A stretch of 64,000 bases of DNA. Origin: Qipengyuania proteolytica. GTDB taxonomy: Bacteria; Pseudomonadota; Alphaproteobacteria; Sphingomonadales; Sphingomonadaceae. Shown one piece after another: positions 26,406-35,479 of this stretch. Positions within the stretch are counted from its first letter, which is position 1. The number at the start of each line of letters is the position of its first letter. Where the stretch lies: NCBI RefSeq assembly GCF_019711565.1, contig NZ_JAIGNN010000001.1, positions 1,364,001 to 1,428,000 of the forward strand, read 5' to 3'. The notes beneath the pieces were generated by a model. The model was given only the letters and a program-made list of their open reading frames with translations. It was not told the DNA's origin and did not search any database. Both the position numbers and the translations under genes were made by a program.

Positions 26406-27632
26406 TTAAGCTAATTTTCGGTGGCGGATTAGCAATCGCTTGTAGATCACTCGTTCTTTGGGGGAAGTTAAACCAAGCATCCTCATGTTGGCGCTATAGT
26501 GTCCGGTGCCCCCATGAGCGCGATATGCTTCAATAAACTCTTGGCCGAGAGGTTCCACTCCCAAGCCAGCCATCATTTCTGAATCGTCGCTGTTTCCAAC
26601 GATCTCAAACTGCTCGGGATTGTACTTGTTCAAAAACGTAACGGGCACACCCATGATTCCATCATAGTCACTTGGAATTTCCTTGTAGGTACCTACTTCA
26701 ATTGCGTCGAAATTGCAGTACCGATCGTATGCCTCTTTTCCCTTCAATCCTCTGCTATATTTGAGATTATCTGCTACTGTCATTAGATTTAAAGGTTGAT
26801 GTCGACGACCGTGATCTAAATTAGTGTACCAACAAGACGTGGACACACGAGCCATTTTCTTGCCGGTTTCCTCGTCGATATGGTGATATTTTTCCCAGTG
26901 ATCGGGAACTTGGAAAAACATTCCGACGTTGAAATTTGTGCAGCCCAACCAAAGTTCATTGGATTGAATTAGTGGGAATATATCTAAGTAGGTAATGGCA
27001 TTCGTGTTACCAATGATGAGGAATTTCTTATCATGCTCATTCAATAAGGACACATATTCCTTAAAAAGTGAAAAGGGTGGATTGGTTACAACAATATCTG
27101 CCTTCTTTAAGAGTTCAACGCATTCTTCGCTCCGAAAATCGCCCCCGCCAGAAAGTATTACTCGTCGATGTGGGTTCTGTTCGAGAAAAAGTCGAACGTC
27201 TTCAATATCCGTTGCGCCATCATTGTTGAGATCTAGGACTTCATCCATCTCGATTGCAATCGCTTCACTACTCTTCTCTTCTGAGTCCTTGTCTTTGAAC
27301 CGCAATTGCTCACCAGCGATCGGAGACCCATCGTAGCTAGTCGAAATAAGTTTCTTGAGGCCCAGGCGATTGAAATTGGCAGCGAAGAACTTGAAGAAGT
27401 TGCTCTCGAAGGGGTCATCGCAATTGCAATAGACTATCTGATCGCGAAAGGTATCGGGATCGAATTCTAGGTACGCCTCAACCTCCTTCTGGATGTCGAT
27501 GTATTGCGTATAAAATTCGTCCTTCTTCGCCGCCTTCGCGGCGCCCAATCCCACATTCATTGATTTTGACACTGAGGCGATGTCTCCTAACTTATCTGTG
27601 TATTTGTTATCGAGAGCTGTGCGTCTTGCCAC
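26406..27632 (-). CDS. EcoRI-type adenine-specific DNA methyltransferase
   Basis: A 408-residue protein resembling M.EcoRI along its length: KKDEFYTQY near residue 37, [18 protein letters not shown], the catalytic NPPF at 184-187 ([14 protein letters not shown]), then GNTNAITY and a C-terminal region with [12 protein letters not shown]. It should methylate adenine N6 in a specific DNA site. The first 24 residues extend beyond the conserved start; an in-frame ATG at 27560 ([14 protein letters not shown]) is an alternative. With the start at 27632 it overlaps the GIY-YIG gene by 46 bases. EcoRI itself is not present; the accompanying DUF262-HNH and GIY-YIG proteins may replace the restriction function. 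AT-rich and probably acquired. Confidence 0.9.
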   Translation of the reverse strand: MARRTALDNKYTDKLGDIASVSKSMNVGLGAAKAAKKDEFYTQYIDIQKEVEAYLEFDPDTFRDQIVYCNCDDPFESNFFKFFAANFNRLGLKKLISTSYDGSPIAGEQLRFKDKDSEEKSSEAIAIEMDEVLDLNNDGATDIEDVRLFLEQNPHRRVILSGGGDFRSEECVELLKKADIVVTNPPFSLFKEYVSLLNEHDKKFLIIGNTNAITYLDIFPLIQSNELWLGCTNFNVGMFFQVPDHWEKYHHIDEETGKKMARVSTSCWYTNLDHGRRHQPLNLMTVADNLKYSRGLKGKEAYDRYCNFDAIEVGTYKEIPSDYDGIMGVPVTFLNKYNPEQFEIVGNSDDSEMMAGLGVEPLGQEFIEAYRAHGGTGHYSANMRMLGLTSPKERVIYKRLLIRHRKLA

Positions 27633-28501
27633 TCTTTCAGAGACTGACCGTTAGGCAGTCTCCAGTTTCGTCTACCGTTTGCATTACGACCTATGATGAC
27701 TGCGGCAGCAGCGCTGGGACTCTTAAAGGCATAGTCTTCAACGAACACCATGAACTTGTTGCCCGATGGTTGCTGGATTGTGCCGTCTTTGATCAATTGG
27801 TCGCGCAGGTCGGAATATTGGTTCATCGAATAGTCCGGATCGGCTTGCACCTGTGACCCCGTTTGGACGATAATCTCGCCATTCGCTTCAAGGGCGTGAG
27901 CCCGCAGGCCGCTACGGTGGCGCAAAGTCAATTCCACTAGCCCGTTTTTTTGTGGCTGGGCTTCTTGCTCCTCGCCTATCGGTTTACTTTTCGTCGGTCG
28001 GAGAAAATCGAACCCCAGAGCTGGCAGCACCGCCTCCAAATTATCTTGGAAGACAGCCATGTCCGAAATGTCGGCCTCTGGCAGGGCTTTGACACTAGGT
28101 TCATTGCCATTGGCGATAGAGGCTCGCCCAGCGATGCGCGCTGCGCGAACGACCTCTCCTTCAAGGTAGCGGACATGCGCCTTCGTCAGGTTCATATCCT
28201 TGGAGGTAATGATAACAGCACGAGTCCAGAACTCCTTGTCCTCGTCCTTCGCGTGCATCTTAATCCGCTTGGAGACGTTGTCGCCTTCTCCAACATAGAT
28301 ACGATTTCGCGATGGCTTCTCGGGGTCTTCCCCAATCAGGATGTAAATTCCAGTTCGCTCGGCTTCTTCCCGTTGAAGCGCACTGCCCAACTTGGAACGC
28401 GGAGCGACAAGTACGTGGCCAGTCCAGTTCATCACCTCGGCGGTGACGATTCCACCAGCATCTCCATCGACGAAGAACAGCTTTACTGATCGTCCTGCCA
28501 C
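27587..28501 (-). CDS. GIY-YIG nuclease family protein with C-terminal DUF4357
   Basis: A 304-residue protein. The GIY-YIG core reads GIYILIGEDP (51 onward), RIYVGEGDNVSKRIKMH (YVG in place of YIG, catalytic Arg in the following helix) and a Glu in RYLEGEVVRAA. The C-terminal 60 residues (EDYAFKSPSAAAAVIIGRNANGRRNWRL) fit DUF4357, a small domain often beside nucleases and methyltransferases. It starts with GTG at 28501, with GAAGGGG as Shine-Dalgarno seven bases upstream. It heads a three-gene AT-rich operon with the methyltransferase and the DUF262-HNH gene. Whether it cleaves DNA is inferred from the intact motif set. Confidence 0.8.
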   Translation of the reverse strand: MAGRSVKLFFVDGDAGGIVTAEVMNWTGHVLVAPRSKLGSALQREEAERTGIYILIGEDPEKPSRNRIYVGEGDNVSKRIKMHAKDEDKEFWTRAVIITSKDMNLTKAHVRYLEGEVVRAARIAGRASIANGNEPSVKALPEADISDMAVFQDNLEAVLPALGFDFLRPTKSKPIGEEQEAQPQKNGLVELTLRHRSGLRAHALEANGEIIVQTGSQVQADPDYSMNQYSDLRDQLIKDGTIQQPSGNKFMVFVEDYAFKSPSAAAAVIIGRNANGRRNWRLPNGQSLKEWQDAQLSITNTQIS

Positions 28502-28723
28502 GCGGTTTCCCCTTCGCCGCCCTGATTGGCCGCAAGCGCGGGGCCATGCAAGCCGGTGAATTTCCTACATCCCCACCCGGTGCTAGCTTCGCATCGGCTC
28601 TTTCACACCGTCGGCGGGTCTTTCGCGCACCCTGGGGTTTTTCGCCCCTGGACAGTGTAACAAGCGGTCCATGTCGGGGTACTCGCCCTCGGGCGGTCCA
28701 ACATTCGTCCTACATGGGGGTAT
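28502..28723. other. Noncoding stretch right of the defence island
   Basis: The 222 bases between the GIY-YIG gene and the tesB gene contain no convincing coding frame, RNA gene or mobile-element end. Base composition returns to GC-rich here. It probably holds the island operon's promoter near 28504-28560, but no clear -35/-10 pair could be picked, and the junction of the acquired DNA may lie in it. Confidence 0.4.
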
Positions 28724-29638
28724 CTAGCCCTTGGCGACCCGCTTCCGCATCATCCCCTCCTGCGCCACGCTCGCGACCAGTTCGCCCGCGCGGTTGAAGA
28801 TGCGGCCGCGGTTGAAGCCCCGGCCGCTGCCGCTCCACGGGCTGTCGGTGGCGTAGAGGAGCCACTCGTCGGCGCGCCAGCTGTCGAGCGCCGGGCGGTG
28901 GAACCAGATCGCGTGGTCGAGGCTGGCGCCGACCAGCTCGCCGCGCATCCAGCTGAGGCCATGCGGCAGCGCGCTCGTGCCGAGCAGCGTGTAGTCGCTG
29001 GCATAGGCGATCACCGCGCGGTGCAGCGCGGCGTCGTCGGGCAGGGGGGCGACGGTGCGGAACCAGCTGTGCGCGCGCGGTTCGCGCGGCTCGCTGTTCA
29101 TCCAGTGGAGCTTGTCGCTGGTGCGCATGTCGATCGGGCGGGGGCGCAGGACGAGCGCGCGCTGCGCCTCGCTCATCCGGTCGCCGGCGCGCTCGACCAT
29201 CTTGTGGCGCATGGCCATGTCGCTCTGGAGGTCCTCGGGCGCGGGCACGTCGGGCATGGCCACGTCGTCATGGGCGAGGCCGTCCTCAGGCCGCTGGAAG
29301 CTGGCGGTGAGGTTGAGGATCGGCGCGCCCTCCTGCGTGGCGACCACGCGGCGGTTGGCGAAGCTGCGCCCGTCGAAGTCGCGCGCGGTGGCATAGGCGA
29401 TGTCGACGCCTTCCTTGCCGCCGCGCAGGAAATAGGCGTGGAGCGAGTGGGCCTCAAGCCCCTCGGGCGCGGTGGCCTGCGCGGCCTGCAGCGCCTGCGC
29501 GATGACCTGGCCGCCGAACACGCGGCCGACGCCGCCGGGCTGCTGCGGGGCGGTGAAGGCGTCCTCGCCCTCGCGCGTGACGGTGAGCAGGCGCACGAGG
29601 CCTGCGACGAGTTGCTCGGGGGTCCTGGTGTCGCTCAC
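28724..29638 (-). CDS. tesB: Acyl-CoA thioesterase II
   Basis: A 304-residue TesB-type double hot-dog thioesterase that hydrolyses acyl-CoA to free acid and CoA. Family blocks: GVGRVFGGQVIAQALQAA, HSLHAYFLRGG, DFDGRSFANRRVVATQEG, and in the C-terminal hot dog SDYTLLGTSALPHG, LDHAIWFHRP and GRGFNRGRIF; the catalytic Asp, Thr and Gln positions are in these blocks. The cytosolic enzyme fits the lipid-metabolism flavour of nearby genes. It ends at 28724 and follows the cupin gene by 21 bases. Confidence 0.93.
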   Translation of the reverse strand: MSDTRTPEQLVAGLVRLLTVTREGEDAFTAPQQPGGVGRVFGGQVIAQALQAAQATAPEGLEAHSLHAYFLRGGKEGVDIAYATARDFDGRSFANRRVVATQEGAPILNLTASFQRPEDGLAHDDVAMPDVPAPEDLQSDMAMRHKMVERAGDRMSEAQRALVLRPRPIDMRTSDKLHWMNSEPREPRAHSWFRTVAPLPDDAALHRAVIAYASDYTLLGTSALPHGLSWMRGELVGASLDHAIWFHRPALDSWRADEWLLYATDSPWSGSGRGFNRGRIFNRAGELVASVAQEGMMRKRVAKG

Positions 29639-29659
29639 GAGAGCGGCTTTGCGACTGGC

Positions 29660-30535
29660 TTACGCTCGCGTCAAGCGGCGGATGACGCGCCAGCCGTTCG
29701 CCTTTGCGCGGTTGGATGCGGGCCAGCGGCCGGGGGCGCGGGGGCTGAGGCCGAAGCGGCGCAGCGTGCCGTTGAAGCAGCGCGCATCGGCCTCGGCATA
29801 GCTCCACTCGCTGCGCCAGGTGATCGAGAGCGAGATCGAGCTCTTCGGCCCGTTGCGGACAAAGTGCGGAGCCATGACGGGCACGAACACCGCCTCGCCC
29901 GGATGTAGGGTGAAGGGGGTGCCGCCGACGAGGAGGTCGTCGGTCCACGGCAGCTCGCGCGCGCCGCCGAGGTGGTAGCTCTCGTGGCAGCTGTCGGGCG
30001 CGAAGCGGGGGTTGCCGGCGGGGAACTGGGTCATGGTCTTGGCGCCGACCAGCTGGAGCAGGATGTTGTGCTCGGGGTCGTAGTGGTAGGGCGTGACCGC
30101 GTTGGGGCTGGAGATGAAGACATAGGCCTGCGGGGTGAGCATGGCGCCGGTCTTCGCCTCGATCGTGGGGCGCAGTTCCTCGAGCAGGCCGAGGAGGAGC
30201 GCGCGATAGGCGGGCACCTGCTCGATGTTCTTGAGCACCGCCCAGCTGTCGCTGGTGGCGATATGGCGGATGGTGTCCTCGATGGTGAGGCCGTTGCTGC
30301 CGGGCTTGCCGTCGACGCCGACGGGGAGGTTGCCGCGGTTGTACTCGATGCTCGCTTCGGGGAGCTTCCCGGCGAGCACGGCAAGCGCATCGAGGGTGAG
30401 GCGCTCTTCGAGTCCGAGCCGGTGGGCGAGGGTGTGGGGCACCTCGGGATAGTTGGCAGCGAAGGTGGCCAGCGTATCCTCGGGGAACACCCGCATGGCG
30501 GTGCCCGCCGACCGGTCGGGATCGTGAGTGGTCAT
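29660..30535 (-). CDS. Cupin-like domain protein (JmjC-type fold)
   Basis: A 291-residue cupin-like (cupin_8/JmjC-related) protein. The metal-binding HxD is in TPYHYDPEHNILLQLVG, and the second His is in VMAPHFVRNGP, a layout that fits an Fe(II)/2-oxoglutarate enzyme fold. Start ATG 30535 gives MTTHDPDRSAG and overlaps the stop of the GNAT gene by four bases (ATGA). The substrate is unknown; coupling to the GNAT gene suggests they act together. Confidence 0.75.
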   Translation of the reverse strand: MTTHDPDRSAGTAMRVFPEDTLATFAANYPEVPHTLAHRLGLEERLTLDALAVLAGKLPEASIEYNRGNLPVGVDGKPGSNGLTIEDTIRHIATSDSWAVLKNIEQVPAYRALLLGLLEELRPTIEAKTGAMLTPQAYVFISSPNAVTPYHYDPEHNILLQLVGAKTMTQFPAGNPRFAPDSCHESYHLGGARELPWTDDLLVGGTPFTLHPGEAVFVPVMAPHFVRNGPKSSISLSITWRSEWSYAEADARCFNGTLRRFGLSPRAPGRWPASNRAKANGWRVIRRLTRA

Positions 30536-31710
30536 GTCCGCTTCTCCATACGCCACGCTTCGATACCTGCCCAGAGCCTGCCTGCGAGACGCCGCCAGCC
30601 ACGACCGGCCTCGACCGTGATCCAGGCAATCTCGCGCCTGTCGCGCCAGATGCGTTCGATCATCGGGTGATCGGCCGCCGCGCAGCTGTCGCACCAGGCG
30701 AGGGCGGGATCGTCGAGCAGGGCAAGGTTTTCGACCTGCAACAGCATGCCGGGCGAAAAGCGTGCATAATCCTCGTCAAAGGCGGTCTTGAAGGCGAAGC
30801 TGCCCGGATGAGCGAGCAGGGTTGTCAGCATGGCGATCGGACGGCCATCGAGTTCGAGCGAAAGGCGCTCAAGCCTGCCGGCTCCGGCGGCGTTGCGGAG
30901 CGCATTGCGGAACAGGGCTTCCGTGTCGGGGTCGCTGGCGAGTGCGGACCCCTGGGTGCCCTTCCATCCGCGGCGTTCGAGTTCGAGGAAGTCCGAGATC
31001 CACACGTCGATACCGTCGGTCGTGCGAAACCTGCGGATATCCACCGTGCCTTCGTCTTCGAGCCGGTTGCGCTGGCGCCGCAATTCCTTGCGCTTCTTCT
31101 GGCTCATCGCTGCTGCCAGATGCGCGTCCGGTGCTGATCCGGAAGCGAGCATCGCTCGCGCCTCGCGACGAACGATGTGGATCCGCCGACCGGCTGCGGC
31201 GCAAACCGATTGCAGCGCTGTCGCTGCCGGGCTGTCGGTCGGCATCTGCGGCAAGTGGAGGAACCACCCCGTGTTGAGCGCTGTGTCGGCTTGCACGAGG
31301 AATGCCGTCCAGAATTGCTTTTCGAATCCTGCTTCGATCAGCGGCACGCCGCAAAAGCTGTTCGCATGGAGCCAGGTGCAGAAGTTCGGGATCCGGCGGC
31401 CATGATAGGTCGGACTTTGCCAGACGGGCAGCAGCGCCCTCAGGGTCCCTCCGCTGACGAGCAATGCGAGCGAGACATCCCCGCGCGGGTCGAACAGTTC
31501 CAGCGATGGCCTGAGGAATGCGGGTTCGAAGAAGGCGTTGGGTGTTCCGGCGCAGTCTGCGAGCAGGCGCCACGACGGCTCGAGCGCCGTCAGGTCCAGT
31601 GTCCGCCACCTCGCCAGGTGCAGGCCGTCGCCCAGCGGCCATACGTCGGCAAGCGCTCGTGCGCTGCGATCGCTAGCCGTCGCCAGGCTCCCCCCCTGCA
31701 TCGCCAACAC
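30532..31710 (-). CDS. GNAT-fold acetyltransferase, CelD/BioF2-like
   Basis: A 392-residue protein of the Acetyltransf_6 (CelD/BioF2-like) group of double GNAT folds. Evidence: the central KKRKELRRQRNRLEDEG block typical of this family and the C-terminal acyltransferase region FAFKTAFDEDYARFSPGMLLQVENL with an acceptor-binding pattern. Homologues are tied to polysaccharide or peptidoglycan-type acyl/aminoacyl transfers, but no exopolysaccharide genes are nearby. It is coupled to the downstream cupin gene by ATGA overlap. The start is at 31710; a nearby internal ATG (residue 4) is also possible. Confidence 0.75.
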   Translation of the reverse strand: MLAMQGGSLATASDRSARALADVWPLGDGLHLARWRTLDLTALEPSWRLLADCAGTPNAFFEPAFLRPSLELFDPRGDVSLALLVSGGTLRALLPVWQSPTYHGRRIPNFCTWLHANSFCGVPLIEAGFEKQFWTAFLVQADTALNTGWFLHLPQMPTDSPAATALQSVCAAAGRRIHIVRREARAMLASGSAPDAHLAAAMSQKKRKELRRQRNRLEDEGTVDIRRFRTTDGIDVWISDFLELERRGWKGTQGSALASDPDTEALFRNALRNAAGAGRLERLSLELDGRPIAMLTTLLAHPGSFAFKTAFDEDYARFSPGMLLQVENLALLDDPALAWCDSCAAADHPMIERIWRDRREIAWITVEAGRGWRRLAGRLWAGIEAWRMEKRT

Positions 31711-31795
31711 CCCTGTTGCTGCGCAGGCCCCTTGCCTGCGATCGCCACGTGATAGCGCAGGTGCAGAAAGAACCGCTTAACGGCCCGAATGCAAG

Positions 31796-31827
31796 GGGGC
31801 GGCGGCACCTTTCAATGCCGCCGCCCC
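31796..31827 (-). terminator. Terminator of the H+-pyrophosphatase gene
   Basis: A perfect 12-bp GC-rich stem (31796-31807 with 31816-31827) with an eight-base loop lies 37 bases past the hppA stop codon. On the minus strand it is followed by a short CTT stretch only, so termination may be weak. Confidence 0.65.
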
Positions 31828-31863
31828 GATTTGGCACCCCGGTCGGACCGGAGCTGGTGCCGA

Positions 31864-34014
31864 TCAGCCGGCCGCGAGAGCTGCCAGCAGCAGCAGCGCG
31901 ACGATGTTGGTGATCTTGATCATCGGGTTCACCGCCGGGCCGGCGGTGTCCTTGTAGGGATCGCCCACCGTGTCGCCGGTCACGGCAGCCTTGTGAGCTT
32001 CGGAGCCCTTACCGCCGTGGTTGCCGTCTTCGATGTACTTCTTGGCATTGTCCCACGCACCGCCGCCGGCGGTCATGGACAGGGCGACGAAGATCCCGCC
32101 GACGATCACACCCAGCAGCAGTGCGCCGAGCGCGGCGAAGCCGTTCTCCTGACCCGCAATCAGCGTGATGACGTAATAGACCACGATCGGTGCCAGCACC
32201 GGCAGCATCGAGGGGATGATCATCTCCTTGATCGCAGCCTTGGTCACGAGATCCACGGTCCGCGCGTAGTCGGGCTTGGACTCGTAGGTCATGATGCCAG
32301 GGTTGTTCTTGAACTGGTCGCGCACGTCGATCACGACGTCACCGGCCGCACGGCCCACCGCGGTCATGCCCATCGCACCGAACAGGTAGGGCAGCAGCGC
32401 GCCGAGCAGCAAGCCGACGATCACGTAAGGGTTCTCGAGGCTGAAATCGACGTCGGAGTTCGGGAAGAACTCGCCGAGGTCGGTGGTGTAGGCGGCGAAC
32501 AGCACCAGCGCGGCAAGGCCGGCCGATCCGATCGCGTAACCCTTGGTCACCGCCTTCGTCGTGTTGCCCACAGCGTCGAGCAGGTCGGTCTTCTCGCGCA
32601 CGCTGTCGTCCAGACCGGCCATTTCGGCGATGCCGCCCGCATTGTCGGTCACCGGACCATAGGCGTCGAGCGCCACGACCATGCCAGCCAGCGCCAGCAT
32701 GGCGGTGGCGGCATAGGCGATGCCCATGAGCCCTGCGAGCTGGTAGGTGACGATGATGCCGGCGACGATAAGGATCGTCGGCAGCGCGGTCGATTCAAGG
32801 CTGATGGCGAGGCCCTGGATCACGTTGGTGCCGTGGCCCGTTTCCGAAGCCTTGGCGATCGACTTCACCGGGCGATAGTTCGTCCCGGTGTAGTATTCGG
32901 TGATCCAGATGATCAGGCCGGTGATCGCAAGGCCCACGAGCGAGCACCAGAACAGCGCCCAGCCGGTGAAGCTGCGGACCTGTTCGGCGGTGCCTTCTTC
33001 GGCCAGCGGAGCGCCCGGATCGACGCCTGCAGTGCTGCCCCCGATGACCGTGTCCATGCCGCCCAGCGCGACGTTGATGACCAGCCAGATCAGCGGGATC
33101 GACAGCAGCGCGGTGACGAGGAAGCCCTTGTACATCGCGCCCATGACGTTGTTGGTCTTGCCCAGGCGGACGAAATAGGTGCCGATGATGCTGGTCACGA
33201 TGCACGCACCGCCAATCAGCAGCGGCAGCGCCATCATCGGCATCAGCAGGTCGCCGAGGCCCTTGAGCAGCAGTGCGGTGAGGACCATGGTCGCACCGAC
33301 GGTGACGACATAGGTTTCGAACAGGTCGGCAGCCATGCCGGCGCAGTCGCCCACATTGTCGCCGACATTGTCGGCGATGACGGCAGGGTTGCGCGGATCG
33401 TCTTCGGGGATACCTGCCTCGACCTTGCCGACGAGGTCGGCGCCGACGTCGGCGGCCTTGGTGAAGATGCCGCCACCCAGGCGGGCGAAGATCGAGATCA
33501 GCGATGCACCGAAGGCAAGGCCGACGAGTCCGTCAATCACTTCGCGGCTGTTCGGCGCGTGGCCGGCGGGCCCAACCAGGTACCAGAAGAACACTGCGAT
33601 CGCGAGCAGGGCGAGGCCGGCCACCAGCATGCCGGTGATCGCGCCCGCGCGGAAGGCGAGGGTAAGGCCCTGCTGCAACCCGCTCTGCGCGGCGGCGGCA
33701 GTACGCACGTTCGCACGCACGGAGATGTTCATCCCGATGAAGCCCGCCACACCCGACAGGATCGCCCCGATGGCGAAACCGGTCGCCGGGATGGCTCCGA
33801 GGAAGACGAAGACCAGCACAGCCACGACGACACCGACCATGGCGATCGTGGTATACTGACGCTTCAGATAGGCCTGCGCACCTTCCTGGATGGCGGCGGC
33901 GATTTCCTGCATTTTTTCGTTGCCGGCGCCCGAATTGAGCACCTGCCGGCTGGTGACGAAGCCGTACACGACGGCCAGCAATCCCAGCGCGATGGATATG
34001 AGAACAAGGTCCAC
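31864..34014 (-). CDS. hppA: Membrane H+-translocating pyrophosphatase, K+-insensitive type
   Basis: A 716-residue membrane proton pump powered by pyrophosphate hydrolysis, with about 16 helices. The substrate-binding loops show [43 protein letters not shown] and a C-terminal [18 protein letters not shown]. The stretch [14 protein letters not shown] carries Lys where K+-dependent enzymes have Ala, the mark of the K+-independent type. The start is taken as GTG 34014, preceded by GGGAGGGGAA; the frame is open upstream to 34101 without homology. A strong hairpin follows the gene. It is in a minus-strand run downstream of thiL but is separated from it by 152 bases. Confidence 0.95.
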   Translation of the reverse strand: MDLVLISIALGLLAVVYGFVTSRQVLNSGAGNEKMQEIAAAIQEGAQAYLKRQYTTIAMVGVVVAVLVFVFLGAIPATGFAIGAILSGVAGFIGMNISVRANVRTAAAAQSGLQQGLTLAFRAGAITGMLVAGLALLAIAVFFWYLVGPAGHAPNSREVIDGLVGLAFGASLISIFARLGGGIFTKAADVGADLVGKVEAGIPEDDPRNPAVIADNVGDNVGDCAGMAADLFETYVVTVGATMVLTALLLKGLGDLLMPMMALPLLIGGACIVTSIIGTYFVRLGKTNNVMGAMYKGFLVTALLSIPLIWLVINVALGGMDTVIGGSTAGVDPGAPLAEEGTAEQVRSFTGWALFWCSLVGLAITGLIIWITEYYTGTNYRPVKSIAKASETGHGTNVIQGLAISLESTALPTILIVAGIIVTYQLAGLMGIAYAATAMLALAGMVVALDAYGPVTDNAGGIAEMAGLDDSVREKTDLLDAVGNTTKAVTKGYAIGSAGLAALVLFAAYTTDLGEFFPNSDVDFSLENPYVIVGLLLGALLPYLFGAMGMTAVGRAAGDVVIDVRDQFKNNPGIMTYESKPDYARTVDLVTKAAIKEMIIPSMLPVLAPIVVYYVITLIAGQENGFAALGALLLGVIVGGIFVALSMTAGGGAWDNAKKYIEDGNHGGKGSEAHKAAVTGDTVGDPYKDTAGPAVNPMIKITNIVALLLLAALAAG

Positions 34015-34166
34015 GGAAAATTTCCCCTCCCGATTGGTTATGTCATGTGCCGCCCATCGCGGGAAACGTGGGCGATCGTGGCCGGTGGGTATAGGGACCA
34101 TGTGTTGCGTGACAAGGTCGAAAAGCGCAGCAATCCGCGCTTATCGACCGCTTCCCGCGCAAGCTG

Positions 34167-35003
34167 TCAATGCTGGTAGCCGAGACCGTCTTTCGGGCTG
34201 AGATATTCGCCGTCCAGCAGGAGCGCGGGTCGGGGACTGGCCGATACCGTTCCGATCCGGAACGCTGGCACCGGCAGTTCCAGATCCGGGGGAACGGTGA
34301 ACAGCAACTGATAGTCATCGCCCCACCGCATACAGGCATCCGCCCGCCCCCGGTCGGCCAGGGGCACCCCGTCCTTTTCCAGCGCAATCATGCATTCGCT
34401 GGCTTCAGCGAGCCGCCAGCAATCGAGCAGCAACCCGTCGGACACATCCATCATGGCCGTCACATAGGGGGCAAGCGCATGCCCCTCTCTGAGCAGCGGC
34501 CGGGGCCGGCGGTATGCCATATCTTCGGCGCTCTTGGTATCGCGCTCTGCCATGCCGACCATCGCCATGCCCAGCGTACCGGTCACATAGACCGCATCAC
34601 CGTGCTGCGCGCCGCTTCGCGCCGGCACCGGAAGATGCGTCGCCCGTCCGATGGCCGTGCAGCCCCAGATCCGGCGCCCTTCCGCTCGAACCGTGTCGCC
34701 GCCGAGCAGCGGAACATCATATTCCGAAAGGATTTCGGCAAGACCCCGAGCAAATGCCTCGTCACCCTCGCCGAGCATATGGGATACGAGCACACCGATG
34801 GGTTCTGCGCCTTTCGCGGCCAGGTCGGAAAGATTCACGGCGACGAGCTTCCAGGCGATGTCCTCGGCTCGCTCGTCGGCCCTGACATGAACGCCCTGAA
34901 CCAGCGTGTCATGAGTGAGTATGAGGCTTTCGGTGCCGAACCGGAGCACCGCTGCATCATCTTGCAGCCCGCGCGCTTGGGGATCGGTCGCCAGCGCCCG
35001 CAA
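34167..35003 (-). CDS. thiL: Thiamine-monophosphate kinase
   Basis: ThiL phosphorylates thiamine monophosphate to thiamine diphosphate with ATP. Key blocks: GLQDDAAVL, ILTHDTLVQGVH, DIAWKLVAVNLSDLAAKGAEP, GGDTVRAEG, AMMDVSDGLLLD and WGDDYQLLF. The 278 residues are a little short because the true start is unclear: TTG 35003 (MRALATD) is used, but CTG at 35030, overlapping the nusB stop, would add LNEGDFIAA, which looks like the family N-terminus. It is the last gene of the hisG-hisD-nusB-thiL run. Confidence 0.9.
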   Translation of the reverse strand: MRALATDPQARGLQDDAAVLRFGTESLILTHDTLVQGVHVRADERAEDIAWKLVAVNLSDLAAKGAEPIGVLVSHMLGEGDEAFARGLAEILSEYDVPLLGGDTVRAEGRRIWGCTAIGRATHLPVPARSGAQHGDAVYVTGTLGMAMVGMAERDTKSAEDMAYRRPRPLLREGHALAPYVTAMMDVSDGLLLDCWRLAEASECMIALEKDGVPLADRGRADACMRWGDDYQLLFTVPPDLELPVPAFRIGTVSASPRPALLLDGEYLSPKDGLGYQH

Positions 35004-35026
35004 CGCGGCGATAAAGTCGCCTTCGT

Positions 35027-35479
35027 TCAGCGTCCGGCCTCTTTGGCCACTGCATCGAGGATGCCGTTGACGAACTTCGCCTCGCGGTCGTCGAAAAAGG
35101 CCTTGGCGACATCGACATATTCGCTGATCGAGGTCGCCTTGGTGACGTCCTGGCGCGCGAGCAACTCGTAGGTCCCGGCACGCAGGATCTGGAGCATGGT
35201 CTTGTCCATGCGGGCGAGCGTCCAGCCTTCGGCGAGGCGGGCGGTCAGGAGCGCGTCGATCTCCTCGCGGCGGGCATCGACGCCCGAGACGACATCGTCG
35301 AAGAAATCGACATCGGCTTGTGCATATTCCTCGTCCTCGATCACGCGGCCGAGGCGGTGCTGGTGGAATTCGTCGAGCAGGCGGGCGAGTGCGGTGCCCT
35401 CCATCTGCTGCTGGTAGAGCGCCTGCACGGCGCCGAGGCGGGCGGCGCTGCGCGCCTGGCTGCGCTTGGGCTGGGTCAT
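35027..35479 (-). CDS. nusB: Transcription antitermination factor NusB
   Basis: A 150-residue all-helical NusB that, with NusE/S10, supports rRNA antitermination. Visible: RSAARLGAVQALYQQQMEGT near the N-terminus, RPPRDEI-like middle, then ILRAGTYELLARQDVTKATSISEYVDVAKAFFDD and FVNGILDAVAKE at the end. It overlaps the hisD stop by four bases (ATGA) and its own stop overlaps the probable thiL start. Confidence 0.95.
   Translation of the reverse strand: MTQPKRSQARSAARLGAVQALYQQQMEGTALARLLDEFHQHRLGRVIEDEEYAQADVDFFDDVVSGVDARREEIDALLTARLAEGWTLARMDKTMLQILRAGTYELLARQDVTKATSISEYVDVAKAFFDDREAKFVNGILDAVAKEAGR

Noticed and set aside
28502-28723. Possible insertion-sequence remnant beside the defence island
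   Set aside because: No terminal inverted repeats, transposase fragments or tRNA gene are visible there.
31789-34179. Plus-strand open frame of about 800 codons with His/Asp-rich translation
   Set aside because: It is antisense to the H+-pyrophosphatase. The apparent His/Asp richness is a mirror of its hydrophobic codons.
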